64,000 nt of DNA from JAXMDT01 sp046348685 (GTDB lineage Bacteria > Pseudomonadota > Alphaproteobacteria > Rickettsiales > UBA998): assembly GCA_046348685.1 (NCBI GenBank), contig JAXMDT010000004.1, positions 124,001 through 188,000 of the forward strand, read 5' to 3'. Position numbers and translations under genes: made by a program. Numbering within the stretch: the first letter of the stretch is position 1; each line of letters opens with the position of its first letter. The notes beneath the pieces are model-generated. The model made no database searches, was not told where the DNA came from, and was given only the letters and a program-made list of their open reading frames with translations. Positions 25,116-34,200 of this stretch are shown here, piece after piece.

Positions 25116-25663
25116 TGAACAGCTTTGCCTCACTTTCTATCAAGCGCGCGGCGGTTTTAGAAAAAGAAAAGGACCGCTATCTGATTATCAGTCATACGGG
25201 CGAGAAAAAAATCGTTGCGGCATCGACAGCGGCGGATGCCGTGGAAATCAGCGGCTTCAAAGACGTGAAACGTGTTGCAAATCTGGCGTATGAAGCAGAG
25301 CAAATTCTGGAAAAAGGGGTGCTTGCCAACCTGGATGAGACGTTCGAAACGCGAATTACCCTGGAAGAAGAGCTTATCGAATTCAATACGGCGGACCTGC
25401 TTGACGAAGCGCGAGATGAAGAAGCCTTTGTCGAATATAATTTAATTGAATTTGCGGCGTTGAATCATGTCGAGGCATCAAAACCGGAAATTGCCATCGC
25501 TCCGGAACCGGAGAGCGTAGCGAGCATCGAGGCCGAGCCGGTTGTAGAGCAACCAGAGCCAAAACCTGTTCAAATCATTGATGCGCCTGTGGAACATCCC
25601 TTGCAGCAAAGCGAAAAGCAACTTTCCGAGGCGGATGTAGAAGCCTTGCTTAAGCCTGAATGA
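25115..25663 (+). CDS. Acidic hypothetical protein coupled to the PAS gene
   Basis: A 182-residue very acidic protein of unknown function. The N-terminal 75 residues look folded (KDRYLIISHTGEKKIVAAST); the middle is Glu-rich and helical; the C-terminal third is Pro/Glu-rich and probably disordered, ending in a helix (QLSEADVEALLKPE) that could be a docking peptide. The start overlaps the PAS-gene stop by one base. No membrane segment or enzymatic motif is visible. Confidence 0.6.
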   Translation: MNSFASLSIKRAAVLEKEKDRYLIISHTGEKKIVAASTAADAVEISGFKDVKRVANLAYEAEQILEKGVLANLDETFETRITLEEELIEFNTADLLDEARDEEAFVEYNLIEFAALNHVEASKPEIAIAPEPESVASIEAEPVVEQPEPKPVQIIDAPVEHPLQQSEKQLSEADVEALLKPE

Positions 25664-25697
25664 TTGCAGTTGGCAGAAGAATTCGCTAGATAAAGGC

Positions 25698-26711
25698 ATG
25701 CGTTTTTTTTCTGCACTCGTGATCAGTGTTGTATTTTTTAGCTTCAGCGCTTCGGCGCGTGATCAAATTCGCATTGTAGGCTCCTCGACAGTATTTCCTT
25801 TTACTTCTGCCGCAGCCGAGCAGTTCGGCGATAAAACAGATTTTAAGACACCGGTCGTGGAATCAACAGGAACAGGCGGCGGCATAAAGCTTTTCTGCGA
25901 TAACAGCGGTATCGAACAGACGCCGGATATCGCCGATGCTTCACGTCCCATGAAAGATGCGGAATATGCGTTATGCAAAAAGAACGGTACTGAGAATGTG
26001 ATCGAGATTGCTATTGGTTATGATGGCATCGTGATCGCTAACAGCTACGGCGAAACTCTTTTTGAGCTTTCTTTGAAAGATTTATTTCTCGCGCTTTCTC
26101 ACTATCAGATCAAGGACGGAAAGCTCATCGATAATACCTATAAGACGTGGAAAGAGGTAAATCCTCAATTGCCCGACACAAAGATCGAAGTCTATGGCCC
26201 GCCGCCTACATCGGGCACGCGCGATGCATTCGTTGAAATCGTGATGGAAAAAGTCTGTAAGCAGTTTCCGGAATTTGAGGCTGCTTATCCCGACGAAGAT
26301 GCCCGAAAAAAAGCGTGCGGCATGGTGCGTGAAGATGGCGCTTACATTGATGCCGGAGAGAATGACAATATCATTGTGCAAAAGCTTCGTGCCAACCGGA
26401 CGGCGCTGGGAATCTTTGGATTTAGCTTCTTAGAAGAAAATGCGTCCTTAGTGCAGGGCGCGGTTATTGATGGCGTGGCGCCTACCTTTGATAATATCAC
26501 CGATGAAAAATACCCAATTTCGCGTACGCTTTATGTTTACGTAAATGGCGGGCATCTTGGCAAAGTCCCTGGGATTAAAGAATTTCTAGCTGAGTTAGTA
26601 AGCGATGATGCTGCCTCGGAAGATGGCTATCTTTCGCTGCAGGGGCTTATTCCTTTGCATGAAAGTCAGCGGCAGAAAATGAAAGAAAAAGTGGAAAATC
26701 TGCATGAATAA
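25698..26711 (+). CDS. pstS: PstS-like phosphate-binding periplasmic protein
   Basis: A 337-residue exported substrate-binding protein of the PstS family. The signal peptide (about 1-20, cleaved after FSASA) is followed by IRIVGSSTVFPFTSAAAEQF. The phosphate-loop residues are in ESTGTGGGIKLFC, DIADASRPM and YGPPPTSGTRDAF. PstS feeds the PstCAB phosphate importer, but no pstC, pstA, pstB or phoU is nearby. Orphan PstS homologues can serve as sensors or surface proteins, so transport is inferred. Its 3' end overlaps the next gene by 8 bp. Confidence 0.85.
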   Translation: MRFFSALVISVVFFSFSASARDQIRIVGSSTVFPFTSAAAEQFGDKTDFKTPVVESTGTGGGIKLFCDNSGIEQTPDIADASRPMKDAEYALCKKNGTENVIEIAIGYDGIVIANSYGETLFELSLKDLFLALSHYQIKDGKLIDNTYKTWKEVNPQLPDTKIEVYGPPPTSGTRDAFVEIVMEKVCKQFPEFEAAYPDEDARKKACGMVREDGAYIDAGENDNIIVQKLRANRTALGIFGFSFLEENASLVQGAVIDGVAPTFDNITDEKYPISRTLYVYVNGGHLGKVPGIKEFLAELVSDDAASEDGYLSLQGLIPLHESQRQKMKEKVENLHE

Positions 26712-27195
26712 TATACTTCCCAGCGTTGGCTTAATCGCAGTTTTATTCGCCAGCACGCCGGCAATGGCGATCATGTACCGCATCGAATGCCCGCAGCAGA
26801 TTTCAACGCAGCAATCTTTAATGCAGCCAGTCGGCAATGAGTGGACGCCAATGACGGATACTTCTAACAGTCCGCAAATCTTGAATGGGGTTTCGCTTTT
26901 TGATGGCATTCCATCGAGCCTGGGAGAGCTAAAGCCGGATAATGGCGACTCCGATGAGCCGTATCGTGCATGGAGCTTCGGACAGGGAGGCGTTAATAAT
27001 TTGTGGGCTGTTTGCCGGTATTCCAATACCAGCATGTATTTAGCGCAGCGCCTGCCGCCAATGATTCGCGCCTGTAAAGCAACGTATAATCAAGGGGTGC
27101 GTGTGGAAGGTAATGCCCAGGTTCGCGATTTTATCTGCCATCGCCGTGCAACGCGCGACGAGGTAACGCCGGGGTTGAACGCAACGCCTGATTGA
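26704..27195 (+). CDS. Periplasmic STY0301-like protein
   Basis: A 163-residue exported protein. The signal peptide (about 1-20, ending TPAMA) is followed by a Cys/Trp-containing domain: IECPQQI, a WTPM segment, LFDGIPSSLGELKPD, a W-x(12)-W-x2-C-x-Y strand pair (AWSFGQ onwards) and a final RACKATY. This spacing recalls the STY0301 family of small periplasmic proteins, whose function is not known. The start lies inside the end of the PstS-like gene, so the two are probably co-translated. The call is a pattern resemblance, not a certain match. Confidence 0.6.
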   Translation: MNNILPSVGLIAVLFASTPAMAIMYRIECPQQISTQQSLMQPVGNEWTPMTDTSNSPQILNGVSLFDGIPSSLGELKPDNGDSDEPYRAWSFGQGGVNNLWAVCRYSNTSMYLAQRLPPMIRACKATYNQGVRVEGNAQVRDFICHRRATRDEVTPGLNATPD

Positions 27196-27200
27196 AAGCC

Positions 27201-27653
27201 TTAGCGGTTTTTACCTCTCGGCGGGCTGGTATTATCTACCAATGCTTGGAACGAGTCCAAAGAAAGCGCTGCACGGCCTGCCACCAGATTAGAATCCATT
27301 GGTTCCAGAAAACTGTCCGGAATAATTCCTTCTAATTCCACGAGTGCTGCGTGCAGTTTTGAGGTTGACTTATATCCTATATATTTTCTTCCGGAAGACG
27401 AGATGTCGACTTTCTCAACCACTCCCTCTTGACAATATGAGTCAAGCAGATTGCGCGTGCTATGCTCGCTGCTCATGAAGGCGCTGGTTTTATGCCCTGT
27501 AAAATGAGGCTGCATCAGTCGCAATATTTCGCTGCGTAATGTTGAAATGGTTACCGGCTCAGTATCGAATGCTTCCAGATTCTGCAATGCTGCAAGCAGG
27601 AAATAGCGTCTGACTTTTTGTATTTCTGTAAGTGTCAGTCGATGCGTATGCAT
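27201..27653 (-). CDS. Hypothetical protein downstream of parE
   Basis: A 150-residue soluble protein that I do not recognise. The N-terminal two thirds look like a winged-helix-type fold (helix LTEIQKVRRYFLLAALQNL, then SSEHSTRNLLDSYCQEGVV and strands VEKVDISSSGRKYIGYK), which would fit a DNA-binding role. It follows parE at 16 bp on the same strand, so it is probably co-transcribed with it. It converges with the STY0301-like gene, 5 bp apart. Confidence 0.6.
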   Translation of the reverse strand: MHTHRLTLTEIQKVRRYFLLAALQNLEAFDTEPVTISTLRSEILRLMQPHFTGHKTSAFMSSEHSTRNLLDSYCQEGVVEKVDISSSGRKYIGYKSTSKLHAALVELEGIIPDSFLEPMDSNLVAGRAALSLDSFQALVDNTSPPRGKNR

Positions 27654-27669
27654 AATCGCTTGCAGGGTT

Positions 27670-29661
27670 CTATATATCGAGCGCTTCTGTTATTTTGTCG
27701 CCCATAAGCGCTGTCTGTTCCTGGATAAAGGCGAAACGGGTTTCTGCTTTTTTACCCATTAACTCTTCCACGCGAAGGTCTGTGGCAGCTTTTTCAGCAT
27801 CCTCGACATTTACTTTAAGCAGGGTGCGTGTCGCTGGATTCATTGTGGTTTCTTTAAGCTGTGGCGGCGTCATTTCACCAAGGCCCTTAAAGCGCCCGAT
27901 GTCAATCTTGCCGCGCTTGGCCGAAAGTTCCTTTACCAGTCTTTCCTTATTAGCGTCATCTTTTGCATAATAAGTCGTATTGCTTTGCGTTAGCCGATAA
28001 AGCGGCGGCTGCGCCAGGTAAAGATGGCCGCGTGTAATAAGCTCAGGCATTTCACGATAAAAGAAAGTCATGAGCAGCGATGCAATATGCGCACCGTCTA
28101 CATCGGCATCCGTCATGATAATGATTTTTTCGTAACGAAGTGCATTGGGGTCGAACTTGCTCCCGCTGCCGCAACCGAGCGCCTGAATTAAATCACCGAT
28201 TTCCTGATTCTGCAGGATTTTTTCTCGCGTGGCGCTGGCTACATTAAGTATTTTACCGCGCAGGGGCAAGACAGCCTGGGTATCGCGATGGCGCGCCTGT
28301 TTCGCAGAACCGCCTGCGGAATCGCCCTCGACGAGAAAGAGCTCAGTGCCGTGCGGTGTCGAACGCGTGCAATCAGCAAGCTTGCCCGGCAAACGCAGTT
28401 TCTGCGTTACGGATTTGCGAGAGATGTCTTTTTCGTTCTTTTTGCGCAGGCGATCTTCCAGCCGGCTCACAATATGCTCAATCAGCGCTGTGGCATTTGC
28501 AGCATCGCCGGACAGCCAGTGATCGAACGGGTCGCGGATGGCGTTTTCAACCAGTTTACTTGCTTCCTGCGTTACCAGTTTATCCTTGGTCTGGCCCTGG
28601 AATTGCGGCTGCTTCAGGAAAAGCGATAGAATCACATGCGCCCCGCCAAAAACGTCTTCTGCCTGAATATCTTTGGCCTTGCGGTTATTCGTCATTTCCC
28701 CGAACGCGCGCAGGCCTTTGAGAAGAGCGGCGCGAAGACCTGCTTCATGCGTGCCGCCTTCCGGTGTGGCGATCGTATTGCAGTAGCTATGCATCGCGCC
28801 TTCCTGATCGGTCGGCCAGGCGATAGCCCATTCGACACGGCCCATTTTTCCTGCGAGCGGTGCATCGCCTGCAAAAATTTGTGGGCAGGCAAGGGGACGG
28901 TTTTGCAATTCGTATTGCAGGAAGTCATTTAAGCCTTCCGGGTAATGAATCGTCGCTTCGGCGGGAACAGTGCCATCGGAAGGCAGCAGGCTTTCATCGC
29001 ATGCCCAGCGAATTTCCACGCCACGGAAAAGATACGCTTTCGAGCGAACGAATTTATACAGTTTTTCCGGACGGAACTGCGCGGATTTTCCGAAAATCTG
29101 CGTATCTGGGATAAAGGAAATCGTCGTGCCTCGACGATTGCTGGCTTGGCCGGCTTGTTTAATCTTACCGAGCGGGGTGCCACGTTCGTAATCCTGCACG
29201 TAAACTTTCTTGTCGCGCACGACTTCGACATGCAGGGTTGATGCAAGTGCATTGACAACGGAAATGCCGACTCCGTGCAGACCGCCCGAAGTGGCATATG
29301 CCTTGTCGGAAAATTTTCCACCGGCGTGCAGCGTCGTCAAAATGATTTCGAGTGCTGATTTTTTCGGAAATTTTGGATGCGGATCGACCGGGATGCCGCG
29401 GCCATTGTCACGTACGGTAAGTTTATTGCCAGGCTCGAGCGCGACTTCGATACGGCTGGCGTGACCGGCAACGGCTTCATCCATAGCGTTATCGAACACT
29501 TCCGACAGCAGATGATGCATGGCATTTTCATCCGAACCGCCGATGTACATACCGGGGCGGCGGCGGACAGGTTCAAGCCCTTCAAGAACCTCAATGTCCT
29601 TGGCAGAGTAGCTGGAGGGGGTATTGCTGTTTTTCTTGGCAGCGGAAAAAAGGTCGCTCAT
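27670..29661 (-). CDS. parE: DNA topoisomerase IV subunit B
   Basis: ParE is the ATPase subunit of topoisomerase IV, which decatenates sister chromosomes together with ParC. The GHKL ATPase shows RRRPGMYIGG, NAMDEAVAGHA and DNGRGIPVDPHP. GLHGVGISVVNALA forms the ATP lid. The TOPRIM domain has EGDSAGGSAKQARHRD and PLRGKILNV, and the metal aspartates lie in MTDADVDGAHI. RGKILNV and the length point to ParE rather than GyrB. I start at the ATG of MSDLFSAAKK (663 residues); a TTG at 29697 would add 12 residues. It is divergent from a hypothetical gene across 170 bp of AT-rich DNA. Confidence 0.95.
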   Translation of the reverse strand: MSDLFSAAKKNSNTPSSYSAKDIEVLEGLEPVRRRPGMYIGGSDENAMHHLLSEVFDNAMDEAVAGHASRIEVALEPGNKLTVRDNGRGIPVDPHPKFPKKSALEIILTTLHAGGKFSDKAYATSGGLHGVGISVVNALASTLHVEVVRDKKVYVQDYERGTPLGKIKQAGQASNRRGTTISFIPDTQIFGKSAQFRPEKLYKFVRSKAYLFRGVEIRWACDESLLPSDGTVPAEATIHYPEGLNDFLQYELQNRPLACPQIFAGDAPLAGKMGRVEWAIAWPTDQEGAMHSYCNTIATPEGGTHEAGLRAALLKGLRAFGEMTNNRKAKDIQAEDVFGGAHVILSLFLKQPQFQGQTKDKLVTQEASKLVENAIRDPFDHWLSGDAANATALIEHIVSRLEDRLRKKNEKDISRKSVTQKLRLPGKLADCTRSTPHGTELFLVEGDSAGGSAKQARHRDTQAVLPLRGKILNVASATREKILQNQEIGDLIQALGCGSGSKFDPNALRYEKIIIMTDADVDGAHIASLLMTFFYREMPELITRGHLYLAQPPLYRLTQSNTTYYAKDDANKERLVKELSAKRGKIDIGRFKGLGEMTPPQLKETTMNPATRTLLKVNVEDAEKAATDLRVEELMGKKAETRFAFIQEQTALMGDKITEALDI

Positions 29662-29831
29662 CCGGGCGAAATTACCAGTGGAATATAAGAAAAACAAGGA
29701 ATTTCCTTAGTTTTAGCTGATTTTAATAATTCACGGAATTGCAACAAAAGGGCAAAATAAATGTCATTAATTTGGGCTAAATTGTAGATAAGCTATAAAA
29801 GCAATAAAAATAAAGCTTAGCATTTGAATTT

Positions 29832-30290
29832 ATGAGTAATTTCTTAACGTTATCGCAGGTTGCCACCTCGTCAGCACTGATGGTTATGAACGCAGCCGTG
29901 GAGCGTTTCCGCCTGTTCAAAGGCGAGACTGCACTTGGAGTCATGGGCGATTCAGCATTCGGCCAAGGGAATTTTCTAATTATCGATTCGACCGGTACGG
30001 GTGAGGAAATCCGGCTTAAAATTGCGAATGGTTCGGCAGAAGAAGCTATTACGTTTACGGTTAAGCAAAGACAGGATGACCTAGCGCTTTACCATCTCTA
30101 CGATATCATGTCTGAAAAGCATGCGCGCGTTTTGTTAGAACAGACGCCTGATACGAAAGATGATACGCATTTTCATACGCTGATTTTCCCAAAAACCGAT
30201 TTTCTGAAATTTATAAATGCCATGAGGGAATGCGCTTCCGAGCGTCAGATGCGTCTTCATGTGGTCAATTATGCCAGTGAGCTTGCCTGA
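29832..30290 (+). CDS. Hypothetical protein (152 aa)
   Basis: A 152-residue soluble protein, unrecognised. It looks like a mixed alpha/beta fold, with a Gly-rich NFLIIDSTGTGEEIRL segment and a His-rich DDTHFHTLIFPKTDFLKF near the end. No export signal or membrane helix is visible. It stands alone between divergent parE and the end of mfd. A TATAAA box lies about 35 bp upstream, but no clear ribosome site precedes the ATG. Confidence 0.6.
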   Translation: MSNFLTLSQVATSSALMVMNAAVERFRLFKGETALGVMGDSAFGQGNFLIIDSTGTGEEIRLKIANGSAEEAITFTVKQRQDDLALYHLYDIMSEKHARVLLEQTPDTKDDTHFHTLIFPKTDFLKFINAMRECASERQMRLHVVNYASELA

Positions 30291-30302
30291 CTAAACTAAT
30301 TT

Positions 30303-33300
30303 CTAAGCCAGTTTTGCAATATTGGCGACCATGTCCCGCACCTTGCGAAGCACGTGGCTGCCTTCAAATTCACCCTTGACCAGCAGTTTCTGATCCCCGC
30401 GCAGTTTCATTGTATCTGCGTGTCTGGCGATGTAACCGATGAGCGCCTCAGGATTGGCAAAAAGATTGTTGTGAAAAGCGAGGATCGCCCCTTTTGGCCC
30501 TACATCGATCCGCTCGATACAAGCCTGTACACAAAGTCGCTTGATACGCAGCACGGCAAAAAGATTTTCAAGCTCAGTCGGCACGGGCCCAAAACGATCT
30601 ACCATTTCCGCAGCGAATGCCTCGATTTCCTGCTCGCTTTCCAGGCTGCTCATGCGCCGGTAAAGTGACAGGCGGAGAGAAAGATCTTCAATGTAGGTTT
30701 CCGGAATCATCAATGTCAGCCCCATATTAATCTGCGGACTGAAACGTTCCTGATCCGGCGCCACTTTTTCCTCTTTGAGATGCTGTTGGCGTTGCGCCTG
30801 AATCGCATCCTCCAGCATCTGCTGGTAGAGCTCAATGCCAACCTCACGGATATGTCCAGACTGTTCTTCGCCGAGCAGATTACCGAAACCGCGGATATCC
30901 ATATCGTGACTGGCAAGCTGGAATCCTGCGCCAAGCGTATCAAGCGTCTGCATGACTTCCAGGCGTTTTACGGCGTTGGCAGTCAGCGTTTTTTGATGCG
31001 GCAGCGTAAGATAGCAATAGGCTCGCGTCTTAGAGCGGCCAACGCGCCCGCGTAGCTGGTAGAGCTGCGATAGTCCAAAGCGATCGGCGCGGTGGATGAT
31101 CATCGTATTGGCGGTAGGAATATCGATTCCGGATTCAACAATCGCGGTCGAAAGCAGGATGTCGTATTGGCCATCGTAAAAAGCGTTCATAAGTTTATCG
31201 AGTGTAGTGGGCGGTAACTGTCCATGCGCAACGGCAAGGCGGGCGCCAGGCACTAATTCCTCGATTTTAAACCTAAGCTCAGTCAGATCGGAAATTCGCG
31301 GGGCGACATAAAAGACCTGCCCACCGCGATGCATCTCACGCTGGATGGCTTCACGAATGACAACTTCATCGAACGGCAGTACGAAGGTGCGTACCGCCAG
31401 CCGGTCCACCGGCGGCGTGGTGATAAGCGAGAGTTCCTTGACGCCGGAGAGTGAAAGCTGCAGCGTACGCGGGATAGGAGTGGCCGAAAGTGTCAGCACG
31501 TGGACATTCGCTTTAAGTTGTTTCAGGCGCTCTTTTTGTTTTACGCCAAAATGCTGCTCTTCATCGACGATGAGCAAACCTAAATTTTGAAACTGTATGG
31601 ATTCCGCGAGCAAGGCATGCGTACCGACGACGATCTTGACGCTGCCATCGTATAGCCCATCTTTAATCTCACGGGCTTCCTTCGCAGCGGTCAATCGTGA
31701 TAACATGCCAATCTTGATGCCGAGACCTTCGAAACGTTTTTTGAAAGTATGGTAATGCTGGCGTGCGAGTAGGGTGGTAGGGCAGACTAGCGCGACCTGC
31801 GCCACGTTTTCCGTATCATTCACGGCAATAAACGCAGCGCGCAACGCCACTTCTGTTTTACCGAATCCAACATCCCCACAGATCAAGCGGTCCATCGGCC
31901 GTCCGGAATGCAAATCTTCTTTCACATCCTCGATGGCGCGAGCCTGATCTTCAGTCTCCATATACCCGAAGCGCTCGGTAAATTCATCATAAAGTCCAGC
32001 TTGCGCGGCGAGGGGCGTTCCTGGCTTCAATGCGCGCGCCGCCGCAATATGCATCAATTCTTCCGCAGCCATGCGAATGCGCTCTTTCATTTTTGCTTTG
32101 CGAGCCTGCCATTGCGATGCGCCTAATTTATCGAGTTCAGCATTTTCGCCTTCACTGCCATAGCGCGAGACAAGGTCCATGTTTTCCACGGGCAGAAAGA
32201 GACGATCGTCATCTTTGTAGACGAGTTTCAAGCAATCATGTTTGGCGCCGCTTACTTCCACAGTCACCAATCCGTCGAATTTTCCGATACCATGATCGCG
32301 GTGTACGAGCAGCTCACCCAAATCGAATGCTGCCGCTTCCGCCATGAAAGCTTCGGTCGGTTTTTTCTTCTTGCGGGTTTGCTGCAATCGCGCTCCTAGC
32401 AACTCCTCTTCGGAAACAAATAATGCGAGAGGTGTACTGAAACCCTGTTCCAGCGGCAGCACGGCAAGGAAAGGCCCCTTGCCGCTGACTTCATCGAAAG
32501 CGGAGATTTTTTGCGATGCAATCATCTGGCCGATGCGTTCCGCGGAACCATTTGTTTCGGCTGCCAGTACGATAGCTTTTTCCGAAACGGCTAGCTCTGA
32601 TGCAATCATTTCCGCAGGTGAGCTATTTTTTGCTTTCGCCAGCGCGTAAATATTTTTACCACCGCGAAATCCGAGATCCGTAGCATTGCCTGAACCAGCA
32701 AAAGGTGAACATTCAACTGCTTTGCCTTTTTCCAGGAGAGCAACGCGTTCACCATCTAAAAAATACATCTCGCGAGGCGGCACCGGAAAATAAAGGTTTC
32801 CGTGCTTGCGGGCGTCTTTATGCTCTGAGTTAATCTGACGTGATTGATAATAATCGAGAATCGTTTCCTCGCGCTCGGCAATGGTTTTACTGCTTTGCGC
32901 AGCGAGCACCAAACGGGCGCCTGGCAAGTAATCGAGCAGGGATTCAAGTTTAGGATAAAAGAACGGCAGCCAGTGCTCCATGCCGGGGTAATGTTGGCCA
33001 GCACTGGCAGCGGCATACAGCGCATCTTCTTTCTGTGCTGGGCCGAAATGAGAACGGTAGCGCTCACGGAAATGCTCAATGCGGCTTTCATTGAGCATCA
33101 ATTCACTGACAGGCAGCAAATGGATGTTTTCTGCATCGCCTGTAGTGCGCTGGCTGAGCGGATCGAAGGGACGAATCGATTCGATTTCATCACCAAAAAC
33201 ATCGATACGGAAAGGCTCGTTTGCGCCTGCCGGAAAAAGATCGATCAAGCTGCCGCGGAATGCGAATTCTCCTGGCTCCATAACCTTTCCTGCGCGATGG

Positions 33301-33767
33301 TATCCAAGTTCACCCAGTATGCGAATGACTTCTTCGTGATAAAGTGCACCGCCTTTTTTAAGATGCAGGCTTGATCCCCGCACAACATCGCGCGGCAGTA
33401 TGCGTTGCAAAAGCGCGTTGACCGTGGTGACGACTACCGCCTTATTGTCTCCTTGACGGGACGCAAGATAGGCAAGTGTCTTTAATCGTTCTGCGCTTAT
33501 GGTATTATGTGGAGAAGAACGATCATAAGGCAATGTATCCCAGGCAGGAAACGAAAGAATGTCTGTATTCGGGAGAAAGAAATGCGCAGTATTTAAAAAC
33601 CGCTGCATATGACGGTCGTTCAATGCAACGAAGATTACAGGCTGCTGAGCACCTTCAATAAGTGCACGTACCGCCAACGGCTCGGCAGCTGTCGGAACGC
33701 CGTTGAGCTGCGGCATTCCTGTGGCGCTGTCATCGTTATGATGGATGTTCTTCAAGTTTTCCGGCAT
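30303..33767 (-). CDS. mfd: Transcription-repair coupling factor
   Basis: Mfd displaces stalled RNA polymerase and recruits UvrA to damage on the transcribed strand. At 1154 residues it is full length. The N-terminal UvrB-like domains contain SFPAWDTLPYDR; the RNA-polymerase-interacting domain has LLVHRDHGIGKFDGL. The RecG-like translocase motor has Walker A GDVGFGKTEVALRAAF, the DEEQ box IVDEEQHFGVKQ and RADRFGLSQLYQLRGRVGRS. The C-terminal TRCF domain ends the protein. Its neighbours sdhE and recG are conserved with it in alphaproteobacteria. Confidence 0.97.
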   Translation of the reverse strand: MPENLKNIHHNDDSATGMPQLNGVPTAAEPLAVRALIEGAQQPVIFVALNDRHMQRFLNTAHFFLPNTDILSFPAWDTLPYDRSSPHNTISAERLKTLAYLASRQGDNKAVVVTTVNALLQRILPRDVVRGSSLHLKKGGALYHEEVIRILGELGYHRAGKVMEPGEFAFRGSLIDLFPAGANEPFRIDVFGDEIESIRPFDPLSQRTTGDAENIHLLPVSELMLNESRIEHFRERYRSHFGPAQKEDALYAAASAGQHYPGMEHWLPFFYPKLESLLDYLPGARLVLAAQSSKTIAEREETILDYYQSRQINSEHKDARKHGNLYFPVPPREMYFLDGERVALLEKGKAVECSPFAGSGNATDLGFRGGKNIYALAKAKNSSPAEMIASELAVSEKAIVLAAETNGSAERIGQMIASQKISAFDEVSGKGPFLAVLPLEQGFSTPLALFVSEEELLGARLQQTRKKKKPTEAFMAEAAAFDLGELLVHRDHGIGKFDGLVTVEVSGAKHDCLKLVYKDDDRLFLPVENMDLVSRYGSEGENAELDKLGASQWQARKAKMKERIRMAAEELMHIAAARALKPGTPLAAQAGLYDEFTERFGYMETEDQARAIEDVKEDLHSGRPMDRLICGDVGFGKTEVALRAAFIAVNDTENVAQVALVCPTTLLARQHYHTFKKRFEGLGIKIGMLSRLTAAKEAREIKDGLYDGSVKIVVGTHALLAESIQFQNLGLLIVDEEQHFGVKQKERLKQLKANVHVLTLSATPIPRTLQLSLSGVKELSLITTPPVDRLAVRTFVLPFDEVVIREAIQREMHRGGQVFYVAPRISDLTELRFKIEELVPGARLAVAHGQLPPTTLDKLMNAFYDGQYDILLSTAIVESGIDIPTANTMIIHRADRFGLSQLYQLRGRVGRSKTRAYCYLTLPHQKTLTANAVKRLEVMQTLDTLGAGFQLASHDMDIRGFGNLLGEEQSGHIREVGIELYQQMLEDAIQAQRQQHLKEEKVAPDQERFSPQINMGLTLMIPETYIEDLSLRLSLYRRMSSLESEQEIEAFAAEMVDRFGPVPTELENLFAVLRIKRLCVQACIERIDVGPKGAILAFHNNLFANPEALIGYIARHADTMKLRGDQKLLVKGEFEGSHVLRKVRDMVANIAKLA

Positions 33768-33884
33768 TTTACAAAGCGTCAGTATCCTAATGGCAACAGG
33801 TGTGGCAATCTCCCCTCTTGTCAGTGCGGGACAATAAGAGGTATTCTTATTCCAGTAACGAAATTATTTGGTTCTCTCCCAGTG

Positions 33885-33919
33885 AAAAAAAGCCCTCCAC
33901 CATCTGTGGGGGGCTTTTT
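33885..33919 (-). terminator. Intrinsic terminator after sdhE (bidirectional)
   Basis: AAAAAAGCCCTCCAC and GTGGGGGGCTTTTT form a long stem with one G-T pair around the loop CATCT. Read on the minus strand it comes directly after the sdhE stop and ends in a run of T residues. It separates sdhE from mfd, which begins about 120 bp further on. Read on the plus strand it also ends in CTTTTTATTT. The remaining spacer (33768-33884) shows no gene. Confidence 0.88.
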
Positions 33920-33921
33920 AT

Positions 33922-34176
33922 TTAAGCGTTTTTTGTGAGGATGGGAAGGAGGGGATCATATTTTCCTTCCTTGAGTGGGGTTGCGCCGATGAGCCAGTTC
34001 CAAATATCGAGATCTTGCTCTTCTAATAATTCTTCATACATATCAAGTATTTCACTTGGAATCGATGATAGTTTTGTATCGGCAAAATGGCCCAAAATAA
34101 CGTCTGTTTCCTTACAGCCGCGATGCCAGCTACGGTAATAAAGGCGGCGGCGCCGCGTATCATCAGAAGATTCCAT
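33922..34176 (-). CDS. sdhE: FAD assembly factor SdhE (succinate dehydrogenase)
   Basis: An 84-residue protein of the SdhE/Sdh5 family, which helps attach FAD covalently to the flavoprotein subunit of succinate dehydrogenase. The signature RRLYYRSWHRGCKETDVILG holds the conserved RG-x2-E core, followed by acidic helices (MYEELLEEQDLDIWNWLIG). Length and end are typical. The 34177-34200 gap to the divergent PAS gene is only 24 bp, so its promoter must overlap one of the genes. Confidence 0.93.
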   Translation of the reverse strand: MESSDDTRRRRLYYRSWHRGCKETDVILGHFADTKLSSIPSEILDMYEELLEEQDLDIWNWLIGATPLKEGKYDPLLPILTKNA

Positions 34177-34200
34177 AGAATTTACGTAATATTAAGGTGA

